DNA of 64,000 nt. Origin: Luedemannella flava (GTDB lineage: Bacteria; Actinomycetota; Actinomycetes; Mycobacteriales; Micromonosporaceae). Below the pieces are notes generated by a model. The model was not told the origin of the DNA. It searched no databases and saw only the letters and a program-made list of their open reading frames with translations. Location of the stretch: positions 1 through 64,000 of the forward strand of contig NZ_BAAALT010000067.1 of the NCBI RefSeq assembly GCF_039528515.1. Direction: 5' to 3'. This document shows, one piece after another, positions 42,847 to 50,469 of the stretch (positions are counted from its first letter, which is position 1; each line of letters starts with the position of its first letter). The translations under genes and the position numbers were made by a program.

Positions 42847-43539
42847 ATGCCTCGACCCCGGGTCCTCCTCACCACCGCCGTCACCCTGCTCGCCGTGCTC
42901 GCCGGGACCGCCGGCTGCGGCCCGAAGAAGGCCGCCCCGGCCAGTCTTCCGGCCGGATCTGAGCTGCTCACGAAGGCCGCCGCGAAGATGAAGGAGGTGA
43001 CCGACGCCCACGTCGTCATCACCGTGGACGGCACCCTGCCGGACCTCCCGATGAAGAAGGCCGACGGCGTGATCACCCGGGCGGGCGATGCCAAGGGCAC
43101 CGTTCAGCTGGAACAGTTCACCCTCCTGGTTGAGCTTTCGTTCGTGATCGTCAACAAGACCGCCTACCTCAAGGGCCCGACGGGCGGCTGGGCCACCCAG
43201 CCGATGAGCCAGCTGACCGGTGTCTTCGACCCGGCCGCCGTGCTCGACCCGAACCGCGGCGTGGCCAACGTGCTCGCTACGGCGACCAACGGCGCCACCC
43301 AGGGCAAGGAGACGGTCGACGGCAAGGAGACCTACAAGGTCTCGGCCACCTTCGCGGACGCCGCGATGGGCCAGCTCCTGCCGGGCATCGGCACGGGCAT
43401 CACCGGCCAGGTGTGGCTCGACACCGTCGACTCCACCCTGCGCAAGGCGTCGTTCGTGGTGCCCGGCGCGGACAAGCCCGCGACGGTCACCCTCACCGTC
43501 GACCAGATCAACTCCGGGGTCACGATCAGTGCTCCCTGA
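42847..43539 (+). CDS. lprG: LprG/LppX-family lipoprotein
   Basis: The 230-aa protein has a lipoprotein signal peptide ending at Cys24 (LAVLAGTAGC, with Thr at -3 instead of the usual Leu) and the LppX/LprG beta-fold domain (EVTDAHVVITVDG, VAYLKG-like TAYLKGPTGGWATQP, GVANVLATATNG). In mycobacteria LprG carries triacylated glycolipids to the outer layer together with the P55 efflux pump. The MFS gene overlaps its 3' end by 11 bp, the same operon structure, which is strong support for this function. Confidence 0.85.
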   Translation: MPRPRVLLTTAVTLLAVLAGTAGCGPKKAAPASLPAGSELLTKAAAKMKEVTDAHVVITVDGTLPDLPMKKADGVITRAGDAKGTVQLEQFTLLVELSFVIVNKTAYLKGPTGGWATQPMSQLTGVFDPAAVLDPNRGVANVLATATNGATQGKETVDGKETYKVSATFADAAMGQLLPGIGTGITGQVWLDTVDSTLRKASFVVPGADKPATVTLTVDQINSGVTISAP

Positions 43540-45127
43540 CGTAGCTGCCGCGCCACGCGCGGGGCGGCGGGCCGCGATCGGCGTCACCGGCGCCGCCGTG
43601 CTGCTCGCCGCCCTCGACGCGTACGTGGTGGTGACGATCCTCGTCACCCTCGCCAAGGACCTCAGCGTCCCCGTCAACCACCTGGAGCGGGTCACCCCGG
43701 TCGTCACGGGCTACCTGCTCGGCTACGTGGCCGGCATGCCGCTACTGGGCAGCCTGTCCGACCGCTACGGCCGCCGCCCGCTCATCCAGATCTGCCTGGC
43801 GGGCTTCGCGATCGGCTCGGCCCTGACCGCGTTCGCCCCGGGCGTCGCCCTGCTCGTCGTCGGCCGGGCGGTGCAGGGCCTCGCCGGCGGCGCGCTGCTG
43901 CCCGTGACGATGGCGCTGGTCGGGGACCTGTTCGCCGCCGCGACCCGCCCGGTGGCGCTCGGCATGGTGGGCGCCGCGCAGGAGCTGGGTAGCGTACTCG
44001 GCCCCCTCTACGGCGCGGGCATCGCGGCGTGGCTGGGCTGGCGCGGCATCTTCTGGATCAACGTGCCGCTCACGCTGATCGCGATGGTCGCGGTCCACGT
44101 CGCCCTCAAACCTTTGGCGGGTACGGCCCACAGCGCGCCGGCGCCGGCGGACTCGCCGGGCAGTGCGGAGGATCCGGGCGCGCCAACCGCCGCCGCCCCG
44201 CGCGCGGGTGTCGACGTGGTCGGCGGGCTGCTGCTCGCCGCGTGCCTCGGGCTGCTCGTCGTCGGGCTGCACAACCCCGACCCGGAGCACGCCGTGCTGC
44301 CCCCGTGGGGTCCGGTCACGCTGGCCGCCGCCGGCGGCGTTTTCCTGGCGTTCCTCGCCTGGGAGGTGTTCGCGGGCCGCACCGGCCGGGCGCGGCTGTT
44401 CGACCCGACCGGGGTGGCGCGCGGGCCGTTCCTCGCCGCGCTGGGCGCGAGCTTCGCGGCCGGCACGGCCCTCATGGTCACCCTCGTCGACGTGGAGCTC
44501 GTGGCGCAGACGGCGCTGCGGCTGGACTCCACGGGCGCGGCGCTCGTGCTGGTCCGGTTCCTCGCGGCGCTGCCCGTGGGCGCCGTCGTGGGCGGATGGC
44601 TCGCGCGGAAGGCGGGCGAGCGCTGGGTCACGTTCGCGGGCCTCGGCGCGGCCGCCGCGGCGTACTCCCTGATGTCGCGGTGGCCGACCGACGTGCTGGC
44701 CGCGCGGTACGACCTGGGGCTCGTGAGCCTGCCGCGGCTGGACACCGACCTCGTCCTGGCCGGCCTGGGGCTGGGCCTGGTGATCGCGCCGCTGTCGGCC
44801 GTGGTGCTGCGGCTCGCCCCCGCGGCCCGGCACGGCACCGCCTCGGCGGCCGTCGTGCTCGCGCGCATGATGGGCATGCTCATCGGCGTCGCCGCGCTCA
44901 CCGCGTGGGGGCTGCACCGGTTCAAGGAGCTGACCGCCGACCTCGCCACGCCGCTGCCGTTCGGCGTGACCAAGGAGGAGTTCCAGCGCCAGGCCGACGC
45001 CTACGCGGTGGCGCTCAACGCGGCGCTCCGCACGGAGTACTCGGAGATCTTCGCCGTCACGGCGGCGGTGTGCGCGGTCGGCGCGCTGCTCGGCCTGCTC
45101 CTGTCGAACCGGAGGGAGCTGCGGTGA
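43529..45127 (+). CDS. MFS transporter of the P55 (Rv1410c) type
   Basis: The 532-aa protein has 12-14 membrane helices with the MFS motifs LGSLSDRYGRRPLI (motif A) and VGRAVQGLAGGALLP, plus a long central loop rich in Pro/Ala (residues about 190-225) and a C-terminal soluble tail segment (FKELTADLATPLPFGVTKEEF). P55-like pumps export lipids or drugs with LprG. GTG 43529 lies 11 bp inside lprG; no better start exists. Its stop overlaps the next gene's start (GTGA). Confidence 0.85.
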   Translation: MLPDVAAAPRAGRRAAIGVTGAAVLLAALDAYVVVTILVTLAKDLSVPVNHLERVTPVVTGYLLGYVAGMPLLGSLSDRYGRRPLIQICLAGFAIGSALTAFAPGVALLVVGRAVQGLAGGALLPVTMALVGDLFAAATRPVALGMVGAAQELGSVLGPLYGAGIAAWLGWRGIFWINVPLTLIAMVAVHVALKPLAGTAHSAPAPADSPGSAEDPGAPTAAAPRAGVDVVGGLLLAACLGLLVVGLHNPDPEHAVLPPWGPVTLAAAGGVFLAFLAWEVFAGRTGRARLFDPTGVARGPFLAALGASFAAGTALMVTLVDVELVAQTALRLDSTGAALVLVRFLAALPVGAVVGGWLARKAGERWVTFAGLGAAAAAYSLMSRWPTDVLAARYDLGLVSLPRLDTDLVLAGLGLGLVIAPLSAVVLRLAPAARHGTASAAVVLARMMGMLIGVAALTAWGLHRFKELTADLATPLPFGVTKEEFQRQADAYAVALNAALRTEYSEIFAVTAAVCAVGALLGLLLSNRRELR

Positions 45128-45672
45128 CCAGTTCCGGGCCCGCCGACCCGTCCCCGGCGTATCCGCCCCCGCCGCCACCCACCTGGTGGCCGCAGCAGCC
45201 GCCGCCGACCCGCTGGCCCGCAGCGCCACCGCCGGGCCGGCCGCCGCGACGCACGGTGCTGTGGATCGTCGGCGGGGTGGTCGCCGTCCTGCTTCTCGCC
45301 ATCTGTGCCGTTGGGGCCGTGGGCGTGCTCTGGTGGCTGCGTGCCGGCAACCCCGCCAGCACCGCGACACCGGCCCCGACTGAGACATTCGCGCCGGTCA
45401 ACGTCGCGGTGAACGGTCTGGGGACCTACGACTGCGTCGCGGTCGACAGGCTGGACGGCGCCACCGTCGGCGAGGTCCACGCTCACGAGGTCGAGTGCAC
45501 CGACGAGGACGCACGCTACCAGGTACTCGGCGTGATCACCGACGTGTCCCGCGATCGTGCGCTCAACACCGCCACATGCACGTTCACCGACTCCCTCGGC
45601 GGCATCTGGACCAGCACCGACGGCCGTACCGGCACGATGCTCTGCCTCGGCGACATCTTCTGGTCCGGGTGA
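45124..45672 (+). CDS. Membrane-anchored protein, third gene of the lprG operon
   Basis: The 182-aa protein has a Pro-rich N-terminus (SPAYPPPPPPTWWPQQPPP), one membrane helix (TVLWIVGGVVAVLLLAICAVG), and an extracellular domain with four Cys (YDCVAV, VECTDEDARYQVLGVI, ATCTF, LCLGDIF) that may form two disulfides. The domain resembles LppU-like extracytoplasmic domains of actinobacteria (weak similarity). GTG 45124 overlaps the MFS stop, so it is co-translated with lprG and the pump. Confidence 0.75.
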   Translation: MTSSGPADPSPAYPPPPPPTWWPQQPPPTRWPAAPPPGRPPRRTVLWIVGGVVAVLLLAICAVGAVGVLWWLRAGNPASTATPAPTETFAPVNVAVNGLGTYDCVAVDRLDGATVGEVHAHEVECTDEDARYQVLGVITDVSRDRALNTATCTFTDSLGGIWTSTDGRTGTMLCLGDIFWSG

Positions 45673-45744
45673 CGCCGGCGGTAACTGACCGGGGGTACGG
45701 CGGGAACCGGCCCTTCCAGGGGCAGGTTCCCGCCGCAACCGAGG

Positions 45745-46341
45745 TTAGAGGCGGGCCAGGATCGCCTTCATCGTGACGATCTCCGCCTCCTGGGCCGTGA
45801 TGATCTGCTGGGCCAGGGCCTTCGCCTCGGGGTTGGACCCGTCCGCGAGCTCGGTCCTGGCCATCGTGATCGCGCCCTCGTGGTGGGCGATCATGTGCGT
45901 GGCGTACAGCTTGTCGAACTCCTTGCCGGTGGCCGCCTTCAGCTTGGCCATGTCGGCGGCGCTCACCATGCCCGCCATCCCGTGGCCCATGTCCATGGGC
46001 ATGTGGGTGGGCTGGCCCCAGGCCGTCAGCCAGCCCGTCATGGTGGCGATCTCCGGCGCCTGGGCGCCCTTGATCTGCGCCGCCAGCGCGGCGACCTCGG
46101 CGTCCGCGACCCGGCCGGTGGCCAGCTCGGACATCTCCACGGCCTGCTGGTGATGCGGGATCATCATCTGCGCGAACATGATGTCCGCCTGGTTGGCGGC
46201 CGCCGTGCCCGATGCGCCGGCGCTCTGGCCGTGCGGCATGGTCGGCATGGGGTGGCCGGTCTGGTGACCGCCCGAACAGCCGGCGAGCGCGAGGACCAGG
46301 CCGACCGCGCCGACACACAGCGCCTTGCGAGCAGTGAACAT
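45745..46341 (-). CDS. DUF305 lipoprotein
   Basis: The 198-aa protein has a lipoprotein signal ending LALAGC (Cys22), a short Met/His-rich linker (GHPMPTMPHG), and the DUF305 four-helix domain with two repeats of the motif (FAQMMIPHHQQAVEMS, then YATHMIAHHEGAITMA). Its paired His and Met residues suggest metal binding (copper or similar). Start ATG 46341. It follows the DUF6153 gene by 71 bp on the same strand. Confidence 0.9.
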   Translation of the reverse strand: MFTARKALCVGAVGLVLALAGCSGGHQTGHPMPTMPHGQSAGASGTAAANQADIMFAQMMIPHHQQAVEMSELATGRVADAEVAALAAQIKGAQAPEIATMTGWLTAWGQPTHMPMDMGHGMAGMVSAADMAKLKAATGKEFDKLYATHMIAHHEGAITMARTELADGSNPEAKALAQQIITAQEAEIVTMKAILARL

Positions 46342-46412
46342 ATGGAGAAAACCCTTCGGTGAGAAACGACGTACGGACAGCGACCAGCCACGGAACAACC
46401 CGTGGGGGCGTC

Positions 46413-46835
46413 CTATACGCGCATCACCGAAACGGCCGCCAAGCGCAGCCCGTGCGCCGACCGGGGCGGTCCCCGTCCGGTCGGCGGGCCGACGCGGGAG
46501 ATCCACCGGAGCGCGGACGGGCGTGACCGGGCGCCACGCAGCGCGAGCGCCAGCAGCGCGGCCAGCCCCACCGCCGCGAGGACCGCCAGGCAGACGCTCC
46601 AGAACGCCCAGTCGCCGCCGGGCTCGGCGGGCGACTCCCGGGCAGTGACGCAGGGGTCGGCACAGTCCGGCATGGCGTCGACCGGTGCGGCGTGGGCGGG
46701 CGCTGCGTGATGGCCGGCGGCCAGGTGACCCGGCCCTTCGTGGCCCATCGTGTGCATCGCCGAGACGCCGAGCGCGGTGCAGCACAGCAGCATGAAGCGG
46801 GCAAGTCGCCCGACGATCACCGCTGTCCGCCCCAT
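46413..46835 (-). CDS. DUF6153-like His/Met-rich membrane protein
   Basis: The 140-aa protein has an N-terminal hydrophobic segment (FMLLCCTALGVSAMHTMGH), a His/Met/Cys-rich stretch (GHEGPGHLAAGHHAAPAHAA, then DCADPCV) and a second helix (WAFWSVCLAVLAAVGLAALLALAL). This layout fits the DUF6153 family, often encoded with DUF305. The metal-rich composition supports a role in metal handling (inference). ATG 46835. Confidence 0.7.
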   Translation of the reverse strand: MGRTAVIVGRLARFMLLCCTALGVSAMHTMGHEGPGHLAAGHHAAPAHAAPVDAMPDCADPCVTARESPAEPGGDWAFWSVCLAVLAAVGLAALLALALRGARSRPSALRWISRVGPPTGRGPPRSAHGLRLAAVSVMRV

Positions 46836-46853
46836 AGCAACACGCTAGCCGAC

Positions 46854-46869
46854 CGGGGCGCGCGCCCCG
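46854..46869. terminator. GC-rich palindrome between the DUF6153 and phosphotransferase genes
   Basis: Perfect 16-bp palindrome of CGGGGCGC and its complement at 46854-46869 (stem 6, loop 4). On the minus strand it follows the phosphotransferase stop (46913) by about 40 bp, consistent with a terminator, though no T-tract follows. Confidence 0.35.
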
Positions 46870-46912
46870 TCATCCGTCCCGGTGCGCCGCGGAGCTGATC
46901 TTCGCGGTCGGG

Positions 46913-47698
46913 TCAGCGGAGGGCCGCCTCCAGGGCGTAGCGCTCGTGGTCGATCAGGCGCAGGTCGCGCATCGGGCGCCGCAGGTGGCCCTTGTGGACG
47001 ATGCGCACGAAGGCCGGCTCGCCGGCCGCGGCCATGCGGCGGATGCCCTCGACGTGGTCGATGATGCGGGCCCGGATGGCGCCGACGAGGCGGTGGCGGT
47101 CGCGCGGGATCAGGCCGTACGCGTTGGCGAACAGGCGCAGCCGGCGCGGGCGGTCGGGGCTGTGCCAGCCGAGCGTCACCGAGTCGTTGTCGGAGAACAG
47201 GGGCACCCAGGTCCACGCCGCGTACGCCACGTCGTAGATGCGCGCGCCCGGCGAGGCGAGGTCGAAGTCGATCAGGGCGATGGTGTCGTCGGGGCGCCAG
47301 ATGACGTTGTGCGGGGCGGCGTCGTGGTGGCAGATGACCTCGGTGCCGGGCGGCGGCGGCCCGAACGAGCGCCACACCGCGCCGGGCGGGGTGCGGAACC
47401 CGTACTGCGCGTCGTGGAAGCGGCGCAGCATCGTGGCGACGGCGACGAGCGCCTCATCGGTGACCCAATGCGGCTGCAGTGGATACGAACCGCATTCACC
47501 CTCCAGGTACGACAGGACCTCGCGGCCGCGCTCGTCCATGCCCAGGGCCCGGGGCGCGCCGGTGAACCCGACCCGCTCCAGGTGGTGCAGCAACGCGTGC
47601 ACGGCCGGCGTCCAGGGGCCGGCATTGCGCCGCACCGTGTCCCCGACCCGCACCACCGTGCTGGTGTTCCCGCCCAGCAGTGGGATCTCCTGCTGCAC
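46913..47698 (-). CDS. Phosphotransferase (aminoglycoside-phosphotransferase-like kinase fold)
   Basis: The 261-aa protein has the kinase-like motif ICHHDAAPHNVIWRP (Brenner HxDxxxxN) and the DFD-type metal motif LIDFDLASPG, as in APH/choline-kinase proteins. The N-lobe starts VQQEIPLLGGNTSTVVRVGD. The substrate is unknown; resistance is not implied. GTG 47698 is chosen as the first good start in the conserved region; the frame is open further upstream to 47929, over the end of ftsY. It follows ftsY by about 103 bp. Confidence 0.85.
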   Translation of the reverse strand: MQQEIPLLGGNTSTVVRVGDTVRRNAGPWTPAVHALLHHLERVGFTGAPRALGMDERGREVLSYLEGECGSYPLQPHWVTDEALVAVATMLRRFHDAQYGFRTPPGAVWRSFGPPPPGTEVICHHDAAPHNVIWRPDDTIALIDFDLASPGARIYDVAYAAWTWVPLFSDNDSVTLGWHSPDRPRRLRLFANAYGLIPRDRHRLVGAIRARIIDHVEGIRRMAAAGEPAFVRIVHKGHLRRPMRDLRLIDHERYALEAALR

Positions 47699-47801
47699 CA
47701 ACGTCGGACGCCCCTCCCCGCGCTCGCCGCGCGGAACGCCACGCGGGTCTGACCAATCTAATCGGTACCCACTAACGGGCCGTCCGACGCATGGCCTGCG
47801 C

Positions 47802-48989
47802 TCACTCGGCGAGAAGCGCGTCCACGAACGCCGCGGGCTCGAAGGGCGCCAGGTCGTCCGGCCCCTCCCCGAGGCCGACCAGTTTAACCGGAATGCCGAG
47901 CTTGCGCTGTACGGCGATGACGATGCCACCTTTCGCGGTGCCGTCCAGTTTCGTGAGCGCGACGCCGGTCACGTCCACCACCTCGGTGAAAACGCGTGCC
48001 TGCTCCAGCCCGTTCTGGCCGGTGGTGGCGTCGAGGATGAGCAGCGTCTCGTCAACGGGGCCGTGGCGGCTCACCACGCGCTTGACCTTGCCCAGCTCGT
48101 CCATCAGGCCGATCTTGTTCTGCAGCCGGCCGGCCGTGTCGATGAGGACCGTGTCCACGCCGGTCTCGGTGCCGCGCTTGACCGCGTCGAAGGCGACGGC
48201 GGCCGGGTCGCCGCCCTCGGGACCGCGCACGTCCTCGGCGTCGACCCGGCCGCCCCAGGTGGCGAGCTGGTCGGCGGCGGCGGCCCGGAACGTGTCGGCC
48301 GCGCCGAGCACGACCGAGTGTCCGTCGGCGATGAGGACCCGGGCGATCTTGCCGCAGGTGGTGGTCTTGCCCGCGCCGTTGACACCCACGACGAGGACGA
48401 CGGCCGGCCGGCCGTCGGTCGAGTCGTGGTGCGGCGTCGCCCTGAGGCTGCGGTCCATTGTCGGGTCGAGCGCGGCGACGAGCTGGCTGGCCAGCATGGC
48501 GCGCAGGTCGGCGGCCGACGCGGTGCCCTCGACGCGGGCCTGCTCGCGCAGCTTGCCGACGATCTCGCGGGTCGCGTCGACGCCCACGTCGGCGGTGATC
48601 AGGGTGTCCTCGATCTCGTCCCAGGTGTCGTCGTCGAGCTTGTCCCGCGACAGGAGGGCGAGCAGGCCCTTGCCCAGCGCGTTGTTCGACCGCGACAGCC
48701 GGGCGCGCAGCCGCACGAGCCGGCCGGCCGTCGGCTCGGGCTTCTCAAGAACGGGCGGCGGGGCCGGCGGGGAGACCGGGCGGGCCGGCGCCGGCACCTC
48801 GGGAGCCTCGACCGTGCCGGCCGGCGCCCCCGTCGTGATCTCCTCCTCGACCGGCGGCGCCCCGGGCAGCGTGTCCCGCTCCTGCTCGCGCAGCCGCTCG
48901 CGCCGCTGACGCCGCAGCGTGGGCAGCACGAAGGCCAGCGCCATGAGCGCCAGGAAGATCACCAGAAAGATCACGGACTGCGGTTCCAT
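47802..48989 (-). CDS. ftsY: Signal recognition particle receptor FtsY
   Basis: The 395-aa protein has an N-terminal membrane helix (VIFLVIFLALMALAFVLPTL), an acidic/Pro-rich A region, and the SRP NG domain (VVGVNGAGKTTTCGKIA, AADTFRAAAADQL, LIDTAGRLQNKIGLM, LTKLDGTAKGGIV). It docks SRP (ffh, 36142) at the membrane. ATG 48989 begins just before the helix; the longer frame to 49037 is not needed. Confidence 0.95.
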   Translation of the reverse strand: MEPQSVIFLVIFLALMALAFVLPTLRRQRRERLREQERDTLPGAPPVEEEITTGAPAGTVEAPEVPAPARPVSPPAPPPVLEKPEPTAGRLVRLRARLSRSNNALGKGLLALLSRDKLDDDTWDEIEDTLITADVGVDATREIVGKLREQARVEGTASAADLRAMLASQLVAALDPTMDRSLRATPHHDSTDGRPAVVLVVGVNGAGKTTTCGKIARVLIADGHSVVLGAADTFRAAAADQLATWGGRVDAEDVRGPEGGDPAAVAFDAVKRGTETGVDTVLIDTAGRLQNKIGLMDELGKVKRVVSRHGPVDETLLILDATTGQNGLEQARVFTEVVDVTGVALTKLDGTAKGGIVIAVQRKLGIPVKLVGLGEGPDDLAPFEPAAFVDALLAE

Positions 48990-49110
48990 GCCTCGAATCC
49001 TGACAGACGCCCCCGACCCCCGGGCATGCGCCATCACCGCGCGGGGCGCGAATCACCCGTCACCGAGACCGGGATGTGGCGATCGGGGACACCAGGGCAG
49101 GATGGGGCCC

Positions 49111-49632
49111 ATGTCATCCTGGACCGCTCCCGCCGTCGACCGCCGCTCCGAGCCGCTCGTCGCCGACGAACGCGCCATGCTCGAAGGCTGGCTCGCCTGG
49201 CACCGCGACACCCTGCTGTGGAAGTGTGCCGGCCTGACCGGCGAGCAGCTCGCCACCGCCTCCGTCCCGCCGTCCAACCTCACGCTGCTCGGGCTGGTCC
49301 GCCACATGGCCGAAGTGGAGCGCGTCTGGTTCCGGATCCGCAGCACCGGTCAGGACGTCGGGCGCCTGTTCATCACCCCCGACAACGACGACGCCGACCT
49401 CACCGACGGCACGCCGGACTCCGCCGAGGCCGACTTCGCCACGTTCCGGCGCGAGTGCGACCTCGCCGACGAGGCGGCCGCGGGCCTGCCGCTGGAGCAC
49501 ACCTTCATCTCCCCGCGCGGCAACGAGATCAGCCTGCGCTGGGTCTACGTCCACATGATCGAGGAGTACGCCCGCCACAACGGCCACGCCGACCTCATCC
49601 GGGAGGTCATCGACGGCACCACGGGCGACTGA
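49111..49632 (+). CDS. DinB-like (DUF664) protein
   Basis: The 173-aa protein is a DinB four-helix-bundle protein: GWLAWHRDTLLWKCAGLTGEQL, LGLVRHMAEVERVWF (first His) and WVYVHMIEEYARHNGHADLIRE, supplying a His triad that binds a metal. Relatives include thiol-dependent transferases (bacillithiol/mycothiol S-transferases). ATG 49111 is favoured over the in-frame ATG 49102. Confidence 0.85.
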   Translation: MSSWTAPAVDRRSEPLVADERAMLEGWLAWHRDTLLWKCAGLTGEQLATASVPPSNLTLLGLVRHMAEVERVWFRIRSTGQDVGRLFITPDNDDADLTDGTPDSAEADFATFRRECDLADEAAAGLPLEHTFISPRGNEISLRWVYVHMIEEYARHNGHADLIREVIDGTTGD

Positions 49633-49669
49633 CCTCCACGGGCGGCCCCGGCCCATATGATCCTTAACC

Positions 49670-50206
49670 ATGATCCAGTGGCACCGCGCACCGAGAAGGC
49701 TGGTCGCGACCGCCGTGGCGGGGCCCATCGTGGTGGTCGGGGTCCTCGTGGCGGCGCTGTTCACCGTCCCGCCGGCCGCCGGCACCGACGGGATGCCGCA
49801 GGCGATCGACGTGCGCGGCACCACCTACGAGCGGGCCCACCTGCTCACGTTCCGGACGGTGGTCACCGACGAGGTGACCGTGCTGGTGCCGGTCACGACG
49901 CAGTTCATCGAGGTCAGGGCGTCGTGCCGGTTCGCGATCCTGCACAACGACGGCGCCGTTTCGGCGCTGCGCCTCGACGTGCCGCAGACCTACGTCGACG
50001 GCCGCAACGTCCCGGACACGGGCAGCTCGGACGTGCTGGACTGCTACTCGGGGGGCACGGAGATGGTGACGAGCATCGACCCCGCCTGGCTGCCCCACGA
50101 GGGCGACCAGCACCTCAGACTCACCTGGCGCGAACTGGACACCCTCGCCGACGCCCCCTCGAACGCCTTCGCCGCTTGGGCGATCGCCGTCTACCTCGCC
50201 CACTAG
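49670..50206 (+). CDS. Secreted or membrane-anchored protein, unknown
   Basis: The 178-aa protein has an N-terminal hydrophobic segment (LVATAVAGPIVVVGVLVAALF) and a beta-rich extracytoplasmic domain with two Cys (ASCRFAIL and VLDCYSGG) that may form a disulfide. No family recognised. It starts at ATG 49670, 37 bp after the DinB-like gene, on the same strand. Confidence 0.65.
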   Translation: MIQWHRAPRRLVATAVAGPIVVVGVLVAALFTVPPAAGTDGMPQAIDVRGTTYERAHLLTFRTVVTDEVTVLVPVTTQFIEVRASCRFAILHNDGAVSALRLDVPQTYVDGRNVPDTGSSDVLDCYSGGTEMVTSIDPAWLPHEGDQHLRLTWRELDTLADAPSNAFAAWAIAVYLAH

Positions 50207-50230
50207 CGGCAGGCGCCGCCGACGTTGACT

Positions 50231-50368
50231 CGAAAATAGGCTGCCCGCCCTGGTCAACGGCCACACACTGCCGCCATTTTCGCGCCTCCAGGGCGCCCGG
50301 CCCGGGCCCGGTGATTTGGACCGCTACGCCTGGAACCCAGCGCGAAATTACCTGCGTAACGGTCCAAA
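50231..50368. repeat. Two inverted repeats in a convergent intergenic region
   Basis: First pair: CGAAAAT (50231-50237) and ATTTTCG (50276-50282). Second pair: TTTGGACCGCTACGC (50315-50329) and GCGTAACGGTCCAAA (50354-50368), matching at 14 of 15 positions around a 24-nt loop. They fill most of the 263-bp gap between the ends of the 49670 gene and the glycosyltransferase gene and may act as terminators for both. Confidence 0.55.
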
Positions 50369-50469
50369 CGATCCCGTGGGGGTCACGGGCGGAATACCCA
50401 GGTGCGGAGGAGGGTGAAGGGGGTCAGGGTGGCGGTCGCGTTGGCGGCGGTCCGGCAGCTCGGCCGCGA

